Source of the DNA: Blautia coccoides
GTDB taxonomy: Bacteria > Bacillota > Clostridia > Lachnospirales > Lachnospiraceae
DNA length: 64,000 nucleotides
Reading direction: 5' to 3'
Assembly: GCF_034355335.1 (NCBI RefSeq)
Contig: NZ_CP136422.1
Span: forward strand, 4,934,501 to 4,998,500
Shown here: positions 17,386 through 26,299 of the stretch, piece by piece
How positions within the stretch are numbered: position 1 is the stretch's first letter
Layout: every line of letters begins with the position of its first letter
Translations under genes and position numbers: made by a program
Notes under the pieces: generated by a model
The model's database searches: none
Seen by the model: the letters and a program-made list of their open reading frames with translations, nothing else
Told to the model about the DNA's origin: nothing

Positions 17386-19152
17386 TTACGGGAGCTGGTA
17401 ACGGCTGCGGGACTCTTCCATGACTCTCTGGAACTCTGAGTTATCTTCACGCTTCATATGTTCCAGATAACTGTGAGTATCAAAAGCATCCTCAGGCACC
17501 TGGGTGATACAGACTGCAATGTTTGAGCAGTGGTCCGCAATCCTCTCCAGGCTTGTGGTAATGTCTGATAAGACAAATCCCTGTTCTATGGTACACTTTC
17601 CTTCCCTCAGTCTGCGTATATGGCGGCTCTTCAGCTCCATATTCAATTCATCAATGACCTGTTCAAGCGGTTCCACGCTTTTTGCCATCTCCTGATCCTG
17701 CCCAGCAAATACCTTGTAGGCGGAGTCAAAAATGTCCTCTACCGCTTTTGCGATCACATGCAGTTCCTGCAGTGCTTTATCAGAGAATTTCATATTTTTT
17801 GCATTCATTTCTTTTGCTGACTGCATAATATTTACCGCATGGTCCGAAATACGTTCAAAATCCCCGATACAGTGAAGCATAATAGAGAGATCATGGCTGT
17901 CCTTCTGATTTAAATCTTTCTGACTCAATTTAACCAGATATGTTCCCAGCGCATCCTCATAGCGGTCCACATGGTCCTCCAGAGTCATCACCTCTTCCGC
18001 CATTTTATCATCATATCTGTCAATGAGTGACAGCGCTGTGCGCAGGGAATCCTGTGCCTCTCTAGCCATATTGTCGACTACGTGACGGCTCTGCTCCATA
18101 GCAAATGCCGGTTTGTCAAGGAAACGCACATCCAGAAGCTGCGTCTGTACATCCTGCACAGCCGGCTTTGCCTCCTCTTTGTCCCGGATCGTGAGCGTTG
18201 CCAGCTTCTCCAACACTCTGGAGAACGGAAGAAGAAACAGGGTTGCAAATACATTAAAGGTTGTATGCACAACTGCGATACCCGCCGCGTTTGCCGCATG
18301 TCCCATAAATCCAAAGTGGATGAAGGAATTCAGTGTATAGAAAAGTACCATAAAGATAACCGTGCCGATAACATTAAAATACAAATGCACCATGGCGGCA
18401 CGTTTTGCATTTTTGTTGGCTCCCACGGCCGAGAGAAGCGCAGTCACACAGGTACCTATATTCTGGCCCATAATGATGGGGATGGCCACATCAAAGCTGA
18501 CCGCACCGGTCACACAGAGTGCCTGCAGAATACCCACTGACGCAGAAGAACTCTGGATCACTGCCGTCAGGATCGTACCTGCGATCATGCCCAGGATCGG
18601 GTTGGAAAACTGTGTCAGGATCCCTGTAAATTCCGGCACATCCGCCAGAGGCTTCACTGCCCCGCTCATACTCTCCATACCAAACATGAGCACAGCAAAT
18701 CCGATAAATATCATGCCGATGTCTTTTTTCTTTTCACTTTTGGCAAACATAAGAAAAGCAACACCCACGATAGCCAAAACAGGCGAAAATGTGGAGGGTT
18801 TAAAAAGTTGTATGAAGAAATTATCACTTTCAATCCCGGAAAGACTCAGAATCCAGGATGTAATTGTTGTACCGATATTGGCACCCATGATAACGCCCAC
18901 TGCCTGTGAGAGTTTCATAATGCCTGAATTGACAAACCCCACTACCATTACGGTTGTCGCTGATGATGACTGAATGACCGCGGTTACCGCAGCGCCCAGA
19001 CCCACGGCCTTGAGGGGATTTGAGGTCAGAGTCTCCAGAATCCTCTCCATCTTGCCGCCTGATACCTTGGCCAGACCGTCACCCATGACATTCATTCCAT
19101 ATAAAAACAAAGCCAGACCGCCGATTAAGCTCAAAATACTAAAGAAATCCAT
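17386..19152 (-). CDS. Na/Pi cotransporter family protein with C-terminal PhoU domain
   Basis: A 588-residue protein from MDFFSILSLIGGLALFLYG; the start is fixed by AAGGAGA. Residues 1-310 are eight or more membrane helices with the two inverted-repeat QSSSATTVM and QSSSASVGIL motifs, which carry Na+ and phosphate in this NptA/SLC34-like family. Residues 350-560 are helical PhoU-like bundles (ARSDLSI-type and CIGDFERISDHAVNI, SLERIADHCSNIAV). Such proteins import phosphate with Na+, and the PhoU part may report flux to PhoR. The phoP-phoR genes directly follow on the same strand. Confidence 0.92.
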   Translation of the reverse strand: MDFFSILSLIGGLALFLYGMNVMGDGLAKVSGGKMERILETLTSNPLKAVGLGAAVTAVIQSSSATTVMVVGFVNSGIMKLSQAVGVIMGANIGTTITSWILSLSGIESDNFFIQLFKPSTFSPVLAIVGVAFLMFAKSEKKKDIGMIFIGFAVLMFGMESMSGAVKPLADVPEFTGILTQFSNPILGMIAGTILTAVIQSSSASVGILQALCVTGAVSFDVAIPIIMGQNIGTCVTALLSAVGANKNAKRAAMVHLYFNVIGTVIFMVLFYTLNSFIHFGFMGHAANAAGIAVVHTTFNVFATLFLLPFSRVLEKLATLTIRDKEEAKPAVQDVQTQLLDVRFLDKPAFAMEQSRHVVDNMAREAQDSLRTALSLIDRYDDKMAEEVMTLEDHVDRYEDALGTYLVKLSQKDLNQKDSHDLSIMLHCIGDFERISDHAVNIMQSAKEMNAKNMKFSDKALQELHVIAKAVEDIFDSAYKVFAGQDQEMAKSVEPLEQVIDELNMELKSRHIRRLREGKCTIEQGFVLSDITTSLERIADHCSNIAVCITQVPEDAFDTHSYLEHMKREDNSEFQRVMEESRSRYQLP

Positions 19153-19225
19153 ACTTTTTCTCCTTTTCCTTTTGTAGCAAGGCAAACTTATTACCTTTTA
19201 TTCTAACCTTATTGTAGGGGAGGTA

Positions 19226-19265
19226 TGTAAAATCTTTTAAAGAGGTTTTGTAAAATCTGTGTAAA
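19226..19265 (-). promoter_or_regulatory. Pho-box-like direct repeats upstream of the Na/Pi cotransporter
   Basis: On the minus strand TTTACA occurs at 19260-19265 and 19249-19254 (11-bp period) and again at 19226-19231, about two further turns away. A degenerate unit lies between them. Repeated TT-ACA hexamers at 11-bp period are the known Bacillus PhoP binding pattern. This supports phosphate-starvation control of the cotransporter-phoP-phoR cluster. Confidence 0.65.
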
Positions 19266-19288
19266 ATTTCTCACAAAAAGGCTCGGAA

Positions 19289-19319
19289 AAGCCGCCGGCA
19301 GATTATCTGACAGCGGCTT
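19289..19319 (-). terminator. Terminator after the GNAT-YoaP gene
   Basis: AAGCCGC/GCGGCTT stem with an inner CAGAT-ATCTG palindrome, followed by TTTTCC on the minus strand, directly after the stop at 19331. Confidence 0.7.
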
Positions 19320-19330
19320 GCAGCATTGTG

Positions 19331-20086
19331 TTATAGATTTTGTTCTGATAGGATCTTTTCAAATTTTGATTCTGACAGGATTTCATTTGTGAAAAAAGTC
19401 CCATTATAAAAGAGGCTGTAAGTGGTAAATGGAGCCGGGGCATTTTGTGCCTGTTCTTTTGATTCAAAACGTATGGTTTTAAAAGGTACTCCTCTGTCCC
19501 GGGCCATTTTTTCTATGAGAGGAACGTATTTTGCTGTAAACGGACACTGATGACTATAATAGAGGACAAATCCCTGCTGCTCTAGCTGCGGTGCTTTGGC
19601 CTGTTCCCTGAATTGTGGTTTTTCAGTCCCTTCTTCAAAGGGCAGATATAACAGCTCGTAAAAAGGCATTGCCGAATCTGCCTTAAGAAAACCTTTGTGT
19701 CTGAAAAAGCCCGGGTCTGAGAGATAAGGCCTTTTTTTAGCAGATGAAAGAACTGTCAGACCCTTTTTCCCCTTAGCCTTACTGTCCTTGATACACTCCT
19801 CCAAAAGGAGATTTGAATATCCCTGCCCTTTGAATTTCCCGGAAACCCACAGGCAGTTGATGTGCATATAATCCTCTGCCGAAATGGGAACCCACGCCTC
19901 ATGGGCCGGAATATATTCTATAAAGCATTTCCCCCTCACATCGCATTTTTTAAACATCAGCCCAGCGTCTAACTGCTGGGAAATCCATGCCTTCTTAGCG
20001 GACACCTGACAATCCTTATTGTTGGATATGGCACAGCAGATATGCTCTTTCTCCAGATTTTCCTTGGTTATTGTAATGATATCCAT
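19331..20086 (-). CDS. GNAT N-acetyltransferase with YoaP C-terminal thioredoxin-like domain
   Basis: A 251-residue protein from MDIITITKENLEKEH (AAGGGAAG before ATG 20086). Residues 1-150 are a GNAT domain, with the acetyl-CoA loop in SGKFKGQGYSNLLLEECI. Residues 160-251 match the YoaP domain, with a CxxT-like site in SHQCPFTAKY in a thioredoxin-like fold. Similar proteins in Clostridia are annotated YoaP-like acetyltransferases without known substrate. The gene is monocistronic with its own terminator. Confidence 0.85.
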   Translation of the reverse strand: MDIITITKENLEKEHICCAISNNKDCQVSAKKAWISQQLDAGLMFKKCDVRGKCFIEYIPAHEAWVPISAEDYMHINCLWVSGKFKGQGYSNLLLEECIKDSKAKGKKGLTVLSSAKKRPYLSDPGFFRHKGFLKADSAMPFYELLYLPFEEGTEKPQFREQAKAPQLEQQGFVLYYSHQCPFTAKYVPLIEKMARDRGVPFKTIRFESKEQAQNAPAPFTTYSLFYNGTFFTNEILSESKFEKILSEQNL

Positions 20087-20246
20087 ATTGCTTCCCTTTC
20101 TCGGATCCCCTGTAAATGATACATTATGCTTTGACAATAGACAGTATAGCATATAAAACATGACAATGTATGTCATATTTTAAAAACTGTCCTGGCTGCT
20201 GTGCCTCCTCACACGCTCTGTGCTGCTGTATACCATATCACTCCTC

Positions 20247-21392
20247 TTATCTAAACTCCGGAATCACAACCTCCTCTCCGTTTTTCATTGCTGACTCATG
20301 TCCGCAGATTCCCGCGGCAGTCCAGTCAGCCGCCGTATACACATCGATCATCGGCTCCCTCTCCTCTATTATGCTGCTGACAAATTCATTTACCAGGTGT
20401 GGATGGGACCCGTGATGTCCGCCGCCCTGCTTCATATACATGTCAGGATTATCGGGATCCAATATGGCGAATTCTGTTGTGTACTTCCGAATCGCCTCGG
20501 GCAGAATCTCCTCTCTGTTTGGACAATGTACCTCCTGCCTGCTGATAACTCTGCCTCTGTTTCCAATATTTGTCTCTGTCATACCCTCCTCAAAGGTATA
20601 TACATAGGGAGCGTCGTTTTCAAAATTCCACTCAAAAGACATTTTATCTCCAAAGACGCTGAATCCCTCCACATACTCATGGGCAGTCTCAAAAAGGGAA
20701 CGGGTAACATCCGCAGAGGTCCTCCCATCCTCCAACCGGAAGACTGCCGTCTCCACAGGATATGGATTTCCATAATTCCGAACCAATTCCTCCCGCATTG
20801 TCCCGCTTCCAAAACAATGTACCCTGGAAGCCCGCTGTCCGCTCAAAAACAGAAGCGGGGATATGGCGTGGGTTGCATAATGCAGTGGCGGAAGACCCTT
20901 CCAGTAATCAGGCCAGCCCTCCATATCCTGAAAATGAGTCCCTCTCAGATATTGGATTTTCCCCAGCTTCCCCTGATCGATCAGAGACTTAACATACAGA
21001 CACTGATATGTATAAACACTGGTCTCCATCATCATATAGTTCTTTCCGCTCTTCTTTTTTGCCTCAATGACCGCCCTGATCTCATCCAATGTTGTTGCCA
21101 TGGGTACCGTTACTGCACAGTGCTTTCCCGCATTCAATGCCTGAACGGCCAGATCTGCGTGGGTATGAATGTTGGTGAGTATATGTACCGCATCCACATC
21201 ACTGTCCAGCAGCTCCTGATAATCCCTGCAGCATCTGGTAAATCCAAACTTTCTGGAAAAGCTGTTCAGCAGTTCCTCATTTTTATCGCAAATGACCACC
21301 TCTTCCACATCCGGATGGTCTCTGTAGATAGTCGGAAAAGCCCCGCCAAATACAAGGCCTACGATTCCCACCTTTATTTTTTTACCACTCAT
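20247..21392 (-). CDS. Gfo/Idh/MocA family NAD(P)-dependent oxidoreductase
   Basis: A 381-residue protein starting MSGKKIKVGIVGLVFGG; AAAGGAGA fixes the start at 21392. The N-terminal Rossmann domain has GxxxGG and DAVHILTNIHTHADLAV, then the family's GKHCAVTVPMA lysine-bearing (EKP-like) segment, here with TVP in place of EKP. The C-terminal alpha/beta domain contains GGGHHGSHPHLVNEF. It is the last gene of the sugar-transport operon. It probably oxidises or epimerises the imported sugar derivative; GH109-like NAD-dependent glycoside cleavage is another possibility. Replacement of EKP is notable. Confidence 0.85.
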   Translation of the reverse strand: MSGKKIKVGIVGLVFGGAFPTIYRDHPDVEEVVICDKNEELLNSFSRKFGFTRCCRDYQELLDSDVDAVHILTNIHTHADLAVQALNAGKHCAVTVPMATTLDEIRAVIEAKKKSGKNYMMMETSVYTYQCLYVKSLIDQGKLGKIQYLRGTHFQDMEGWPDYWKGLPPLHYATHAISPLLFLSGQRASRVHCFGSGTMREELVRNYGNPYPVETAVFRLEDGRTSADVTRSLFETAHEYVEGFSVFGDKMSFEWNFENDAPYVYTFEEGMTETNIGNRGRVISRQEVHCPNREEILPEAIRKYTTEFAILDPDNPDMYMKQGGGHHGSHPHLVNEFVSSIIEEREPMIDVYTAADWTAAGICGHESAMKNGEEVVIPEFR

Positions 21393-21404
21393 GATCATTC
21401 TCCT

Positions 21405-22964
21405 TTATTCCTGTATTTTCCGGTATTCCTTTGGAGAATATCCGGTTGCCTTTTTAAATCCCATACTAAAATAATACTGACTGGAATACCCCAGTTCACT
21501 GCTGATTTCCCCTATTTTTTTATCAGTCTCCACCAAAAGCTTTTTTGCCTGAAGAATCCTGAGACTGCTTATATAATTAACCAATGTGCTCCCTGCCTGT
21601 TCCTTAAAAATACGGCAGATATAATTAGGACTCATATGAAAAACCTTTGCGATCTGACCCAGACTCAAGTCCTCCTCTCTGTAATTCTCTTCAATATACC
21701 GTTTGATCTTTGAAACCGTCTGCGTGGTATCTTTTGCCGTATAATTCCTTATCTCCCGGCATAAGGTGATCAAAATTTTCTCAAAATACTCCAATATATC
21801 TGAGGCATAGACCATGGCATTGAGTTTCTGCAGACTTATTAAATCCTTTACTCTCTCATCGGGGAGCATTCCGCACACCTGTGTGCTCAAAAAGGTAGTG
21901 ACAAAGAAAAGCAGATATGACCTCTTGATACCATGGTTCTCCATATAATTCCGTATCTCTGCGCAGACTTTGTCAATACCGCCGAAATCACCGCTTGTGA
22001 GACAGTCCGCAAGCTTTTTTTCAAAGTAATCAAAACGTGTGTAATCAGATAAGTCTTTATCCGCATAATCATGGATGTGAAACACCTGGTTTCTCCCCAG
22101 AACAAAGCGGTATTCCAGGGCTTGCACAGCAGTATCTGCAGCGTACTGCAGCTTTCTGATATCATCCACCCAGTATCCGATCCCCATATTGATATACACT
22201 CCCGGCCTTTTCTCTGCCAGATCACGTATATATTTTTTCAACAGATGTATCAATGTACTCATAAAGAAATTTTCTTTTTCTCCAAACACAATGCAGTATA
22301 CATCCGTTTCCATAAAAAACGGTCCCCAGAATTCCTGTGTCTGATAATATTGAGACAGATTCCCACAGATTTCTGAACAGATTTCTTCTCCTGTGACATC
22401 GTTCTTTCCTGTCTCCACAGCCACCATAATGCAGTTAAACTGCATTTTGCGCAAATCTGACTCCAGAATTTCTTCCAGTTCCACTCTGTCCAGTTTGCAG
22501 CTCTCTTTGCTGTCTTTTAACAGCTTTTGAAAAAAGGTTTCCCGGTAAATGCCGTGATTGTTCTCATATACATGCTGTACCTGCTCCTCATGGTGCTTTT
22601 CTTTGCCGGCCTGCAAAATACGCTGACTAAGGAATTCATAATCCACAGGCTTCTCCAAAAAGTCGTATACTCCCAACTGTATCCCTTTTTTGGCATATTC
22701 AAATTTACTGTAGGCACTAATGATGATAATTTTAATATTGCGGCCCAGCCCGTTAATATACTCGCAAAAACTAAGCCCATCCATTCCGGGCATAACAATA
22801 TCTGATATTATCACGTCTGGATTTAATCCATCCAAATTTTTCATTGCTTCCTGACAGCCTGAGAAGAATCCCACGGGATTCAGCCCGTATTCCTCCCACC
22901 GTACCTGTGTTTTCAGCGCATTCAATGTTAAAATACGGTCTTCGATCACCATTACATTTATCAT
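21405..22964 (-). CDS. YesN-type response regulator with AraC DNA-binding domain
   Basis: A 519-residue protein: receiver domain (residues 1-120) with phospho-acceptor in DVIISDIVMPGMDGLSF, a long middle region (150-400) and a C-terminal AraC/XylS double HTH (DLSLGQIAKVFHMSPNYICRI-type, then IGEISSELGYSSQYYFSMGF). This is the YesN class working with YesM-type kinases. The cognate kinase is encoded divergently at 26300. It sits between the permease and oxidoreductase genes of the operon it presumably activates. Confidence 0.93.
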   Translation of the reverse strand: MINVMVIEDRILTLNALKTQVRWEEYGLNPVGFFSGCQEAMKNLDGLNPDVIISDIVMPGMDGLSFCEYINGLGRNIKIIIISAYSKFEYAKKGIQLGVYDFLEKPVDYEFLSQRILQAGKEKHHEEQVQHVYENNHGIYRETFFQKLLKDSKESCKLDRVELEEILESDLRKMQFNCIMVAVETGKNDVTGEEICSEICGNLSQYYQTQEFWGPFFMETDVYCIVFGEKENFFMSTLIHLLKKYIRDLAEKRPGVYINMGIGYWVDDIRKLQYAADTAVQALEYRFVLGRNQVFHIHDYADKDLSDYTRFDYFEKKLADCLTSGDFGGIDKVCAEIRNYMENHGIKRSYLLFFVTTFLSTQVCGMLPDERVKDLISLQKLNAMVYASDILEYFEKILITLCREIRNYTAKDTTQTVSKIKRYIEENYREEDLSLGQIAKVFHMSPNYICRIFKEQAGSTLVNYISSLRILQAKKLLVETDKKIGEISSELGYSSQYYFSMGFKKATGYSPKEYRKIQE

Positions 22965-22977
22965 GACTCATCATCCT

Positions 22978-23811
22978 TTACTGCTTTATACTCCCCATCA
23001 TCAGACCGCCCATAATATTCTTCTCAAAGCAGACAATAAACAAAATTGCAGGAAGCAGCATCATACATCCGGCCGCACTGATCGCCCCCCATGGCATCTG
23101 GTATTGGTTCATCTTAGGAATGGAGGACATCAAAAGACTCATCACCTTCACATTTTTAGTGGTAAACATAAGGGGTGTAAAAAATTCATTCAGACAGGTA
23201 ATAAAATTGATGATACATAAGGTTGCCATGATCGGTTTCAGCAGAGGAAGGATGATCCGTACAAATGCCCCCGCCATAGTTGCCCCGTCAATTCTGGCAG
23301 CCTCCTCCAGTGAGGAGGGGATCTGGCTGATAAAACCGGAATACATGATGGTTGAAAACGGGATCAAGATGGAAAAATATAAAATCACCAATCCCGCAAA
23401 GGTATCGCTGAGTCCCAAATGGCGCCACAAGGTCATAAGGGGAATGACCGTCACTGTACCCGGTATCATTGTGGAGAACATGATAAAGGCAAATGCTGCA
23501 TTCAACCCCTTTGTCTGGCACCTGGCGAAACCATAACCGGCTAAAGCGCAGAGGAAAACAGATAAGATCAGGGAGACCGCTGTAATGATAACAGTTCCTT
23601 TCAAATATTCTGTCAGTCCGGCCGCCTGGAACAGCTGCCTGTAATTGTCAAGTGTGAGATGGATCGGCCTGTATTCTATAGGTGACTTAAATAAATCCAC
23701 CTGTTGAGTAAAAGAGGATTTTATGATCCAGTAGACCGGCCACATGATAATAAATCCCACTGCAAATGTCAAAATCCATAACAAGGCTTTCTTTTTTCTG
23801 GACATTTTCAT
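22978..23811 (-). CDS. Carbohydrate ABC transporter permease, MalG/AraQ type
   Basis: A 277-residue permease with six membrane helices. The EAA loop is visible as EEAARIDGATMAGAFVRIILP, and WxxxxSF-type residues occur in the periplasmic N-terminal part (WIIKSSF). The ATG at 23811 is preceded by GGGGGG at 6 nt. It pairs with the MalF-type permease immediately upstream (12-bp gap). No ATPase is encoded here; the multi-use MsmX-type ATPase elsewhere in the genome is the likely motor, as is common in Firmicutes. Confidence 0.93.
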   Translation of the reverse strand: MKMSRKKKALLWILTFAVGFIIMWPVYWIIKSSFTQQVDLFKSPIEYRPIHLTLDNYRQLFQAAGLTEYLKGTVIITAVSLILSVFLCALAGYGFARCQTKGLNAAFAFIMFSTMIPGTVTVIPLMTLWRHLGLSDTFAGLVILYFSILIPFSTIMYSGFISQIPSSLEEAARIDGATMAGAFVRIILPLLKPIMATLCIINFITCLNEFFTPLMFTTKNVKVMSLLMSSIPKMNQYQMPWGAISAAGCMMLLPAILFIVCFEKNIMGGLMMGSIKQ

Positions 23812-23823
23812 ACCCATCCCCCC

Positions 23824-24714
23824 TTAATAGTCCACTTTTCTGTAAAACGACAGTCCAATAACACCATAAACTGCTGTGGCCAAAAACATGACCACTGTGA
23901 TGGCTGATGCCATTCCATAGTTCATATTCTTTGTAGCTTCCATATAAAGCCTGTATGCCAAAAGGGAAGTGGAGGTCCCAGGTCCTCCTTTTGTCATAGC
24001 ATAAACGATCTCAAAGCTGTTGATCTGTGAAACACCGATGAATATTATCATGATAATAAATGTTCTCATTACATATGGCAGTGATACGTGAATTAAAATC
24101 TTCCAGTCATTTGCCCCGTCAATCTTAGCTGACTCAAACAATTCCCCAGGAATCCCCTGAAAAGCCGCCAGCATAATAATCCCGAAGAAAGATACATTCT
24201 TCCATATATTTACCAGAATAACCGAAACCTGTGCCTCTGCTTTATCAGACAACCAGTTAAAATGGTATCCCGCAAACCCAATCCTTCTTATTAAATCATT
24301 TACAATCCCATAAGTATTATCAAAAGCCCAAAGTGCTGCTATGGACACAACGATCATGGAAAGCCCCCATGGGATCAACGCTATGGTCCTTATCAGCTTT
24401 CTTCCCCCAAAGTTCTGTTTCAGTAAAAGAGCAAGGCCAATTCCCAATACAACGATCGCGATCATAGATACCACTGTAAAAACCGCGGTGAAAGACAGGG
24501 ACTCCAAAAACTGTTTATTCGTGGTAAGTTTTTTAAAATTCAGCAGGCCTGCAAACTTTTTCGTTCTCCTTATCAAATCATAATCCAGCAGACTATAATA
24601 AAACATAGTCAGAACAGGATATATGGTGGTCCATGCCCGGATCAACAGAACCGGAAGAATACAGATCCATGCAAATATAATTTTCCGCTTCGTCAGCGTC
24701 AGTTTCTTCAACAT
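23824..24714 (-). CDS. Carbohydrate ABC transporter permease, MalF/UgpA type
   Basis: A 296-residue permease with six helices. The EAA-type loop is LFESAKIDGANDWKILIHVSLP, and the N-terminal WTTIYPVLTMFYYSL segment is typical of the sugar permease group. I chose ATG 24714 because GAGGGG lies 6 nt upstream. It forms the heterodimeric channel with the next gene. Confidence 0.93.
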   Translation of the reverse strand: MLKKLTLTKRKIIFAWICILPVLLIRAWTTIYPVLTMFYYSLLDYDLIRRTKKFAGLLNFKKLTTNKQFLESLSFTAVFTVVSMIAIVVLGIGLALLLKQNFGGRKLIRTIALIPWGLSMIVVSIAALWAFDNTYGIVNDLIRRIGFAGYHFNWLSDKAEAQVSVILVNIWKNVSFFGIIMLAAFQGIPGELFESAKIDGANDWKILIHVSLPYVMRTFIIMIIFIGVSQINSFEIVYAMTKGGPGTSTSLLAYRLYMEATKNMNYGMASAITVVMFLATAVYGVIGLSFYRKVDY

Positions 24715-24777
24715 TGCATTCCCCTCTTCCAAGTATTTTTTAATGGAGGCCGCAGATACTGCAGCCTCCCGTCTGGC

Positions 24778-26082
24778 TTAATTTTTGCCCAGAAGTTCGT
24801 CAATCTGCTGTTGTCCCTTTTCCAGGCATTCCTCATAGCTGATCTCATCCATGAGATACTCCTGAAGAGTTCCCGTCACTGTATCCATATACTCACTGTG
24901 TCTTTCACTTAAAGTCCTGGCCTCAAAAGCGTTGTCCTGTACATATGACTTATGTTCTTCCACAGTCAGAAGCCCTTTTGTCAATTCCGCATCATCCCAT
25001 ACACTTAAATTGGCTGTAGGAGAGAATTTTCCGGTTGCCTTCATATAAGCAGCCTGTGCCTCTGGTGATGCCATAAATTTCACGTATTCTTTGGCAGCCT
25101 CTTTCTTGGAAGAATTTTTATTTACCACCCACATCCATGAACTCATTGGTGTCTTGTTGGTGGTAAATGCAGGCATTGGCGCACAGATAATTTCATCTCC
25201 ATATTTTCCTGCTTCCGCAAAGGAGGATGAGGCAGACGCCCACTGAAAATACATGGCTGCGTTTCCGTCCGTAAACTTCTGGTTTCCCGTTTCATAGTCC
25301 ACACTCAGATTATCAATGCTGGTAACACCATAGGTGTGCACCAGATCATACATAAATTTAATGGCTTCCTTTGTCCCATCCAGTGTCCAGTCATAGAAAT
25401 TCCCTCCAAACATGAGACACCAGCGGTTCAGATTATCCTGGAGGTGTGAAGCCTTATCCCACGCCTCCAGCAATCCATACTTACCATCCTTTGTCAGGGC
25501 CTTTGCGGCTTCAATAAATTCTTCCTGATTGGTTGGCACGGCAATTTTGGCCTCATCAAACATCTTCTTATTCACAAAGAAAAGAATACCTCCGAAGTCA
25601 GCAGGTACGCCGTACACATGACCATCTTTCTTTAAGAACTTGTCAGCATACCCATCCATGAACTCGTTTAGATCCTCTTCAGTTATCACATCATCTATTG
25701 GTTCCAAAAAATCAGCACTCATAAATGATAACTGCATAATTTCATCAATATAATACACATCCACAGAGTCATCACCGGACGCCAGCATTGTAGTAGCTTT
25801 ATTTACCGTATCTGCGTACAGCAGAGGTTCTGCCTCAAAGTTGACTTTAAAATCCAGATTCTCCTCCACCATTTTCTTAAATTCCTGGCCATACGCATCA
25901 TCATTGATCGCTGAAGTGTAGACAGTTATCTCTGTATCCTGGGTCGTCTCCTCCTGCTTTGACTCCTGTCCGCCTGCACCGGCATCTTCTTCTGCGGAAG
26001 TACATCCGGATAAAAGCATAGTCCCCGTCATAAGTACAGCAGTCCCTGCTGTCATCTTTTTTCTCCAATTTCTTTTCTTCAT
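24778..26082 (-). CDS. Extracellular sugar-binding lipoprotein of the ABC importer
   Basis: A 434-residue solute-binding protein. A signal peptide ends in the lipobox LLSGC with lipidated Cys27, followed by an acidic Gly/Gln/Glu-rich linker. The mature part matches family 1 binding proteins (GVPADFGGILFFVNKKMFDEA, DGNAAMYFQWASASSSF, KEAAKEYVKFMASPEAQAAYM). It delivers a carbohydrate to the permeases downstream. AAAGGAG precedes the start. It is the first gene of the operon, divergent from the YesM kinase. Confidence 0.93.
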   Translation of the reverse strand: MKKRNWRKKMTAGTAVLMTGTMLLSGCTSAEEDAGAGGQESKQEETTQDTEITVYTSAINDDAYGQEFKKMVEENLDFKVNFEAEPLLYADTVNKATTMLASGDDSVDVYYIDEIMQLSFMSADFLEPIDDVITEEDLNEFMDGYADKFLKKDGHVYGVPADFGGILFFVNKKMFDEAKIAVPTNQEEFIEAAKALTKDGKYGLLEAWDKASHLQDNLNRWCLMFGGNFYDWTLDGTKEAIKFMYDLVHTYGVTSIDNLSVDYETGNQKFTDGNAAMYFQWASASSSFAEAGKYGDEIICAPMPAFTTNKTPMSSWMWVVNKNSSKKEAAKEYVKFMASPEAQAAYMKATGKFSPTANLSVWDDAELTKGLLTVEEHKSYVQDNAFEARTLSERHSEYMDTVTGTLQEYLMDEISYEECLEKGQQQIDELLGKN

Positions 26083-26261
26083 ACCATACTCCTTTTTCTG
26101 CTTTTAGAATCTCCTGCGCAAAAGAATCTGTAAATAGTACCGCTTGTTCAGCTAATATTAAGATATCACATATATTTATGAAAATCATACAATTTATTAT
26201 CTATTTTTTAATATATCATATCCCTTTTTCCATAAATCGTTTTTATTCCCCATAATTTTTG

Positions 26262-26269
26262 CTATAATA
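26262..26269 (+). promoter_or_regulatory. Predicted extended -10 promoter for the YesM kinase
   Basis: TGCTATAAT lies about 30 bp before the GGAGGA site of the kinase gene; the -35 is weak. The 217-bp divergent interval also holds an AT-rich tract likely to contain the regulated promoter of the sugar operon. Confidence 0.45.
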
Positions 26270-26299
26270 TTTCCAATACAGAAATAACCGGAGGACATT

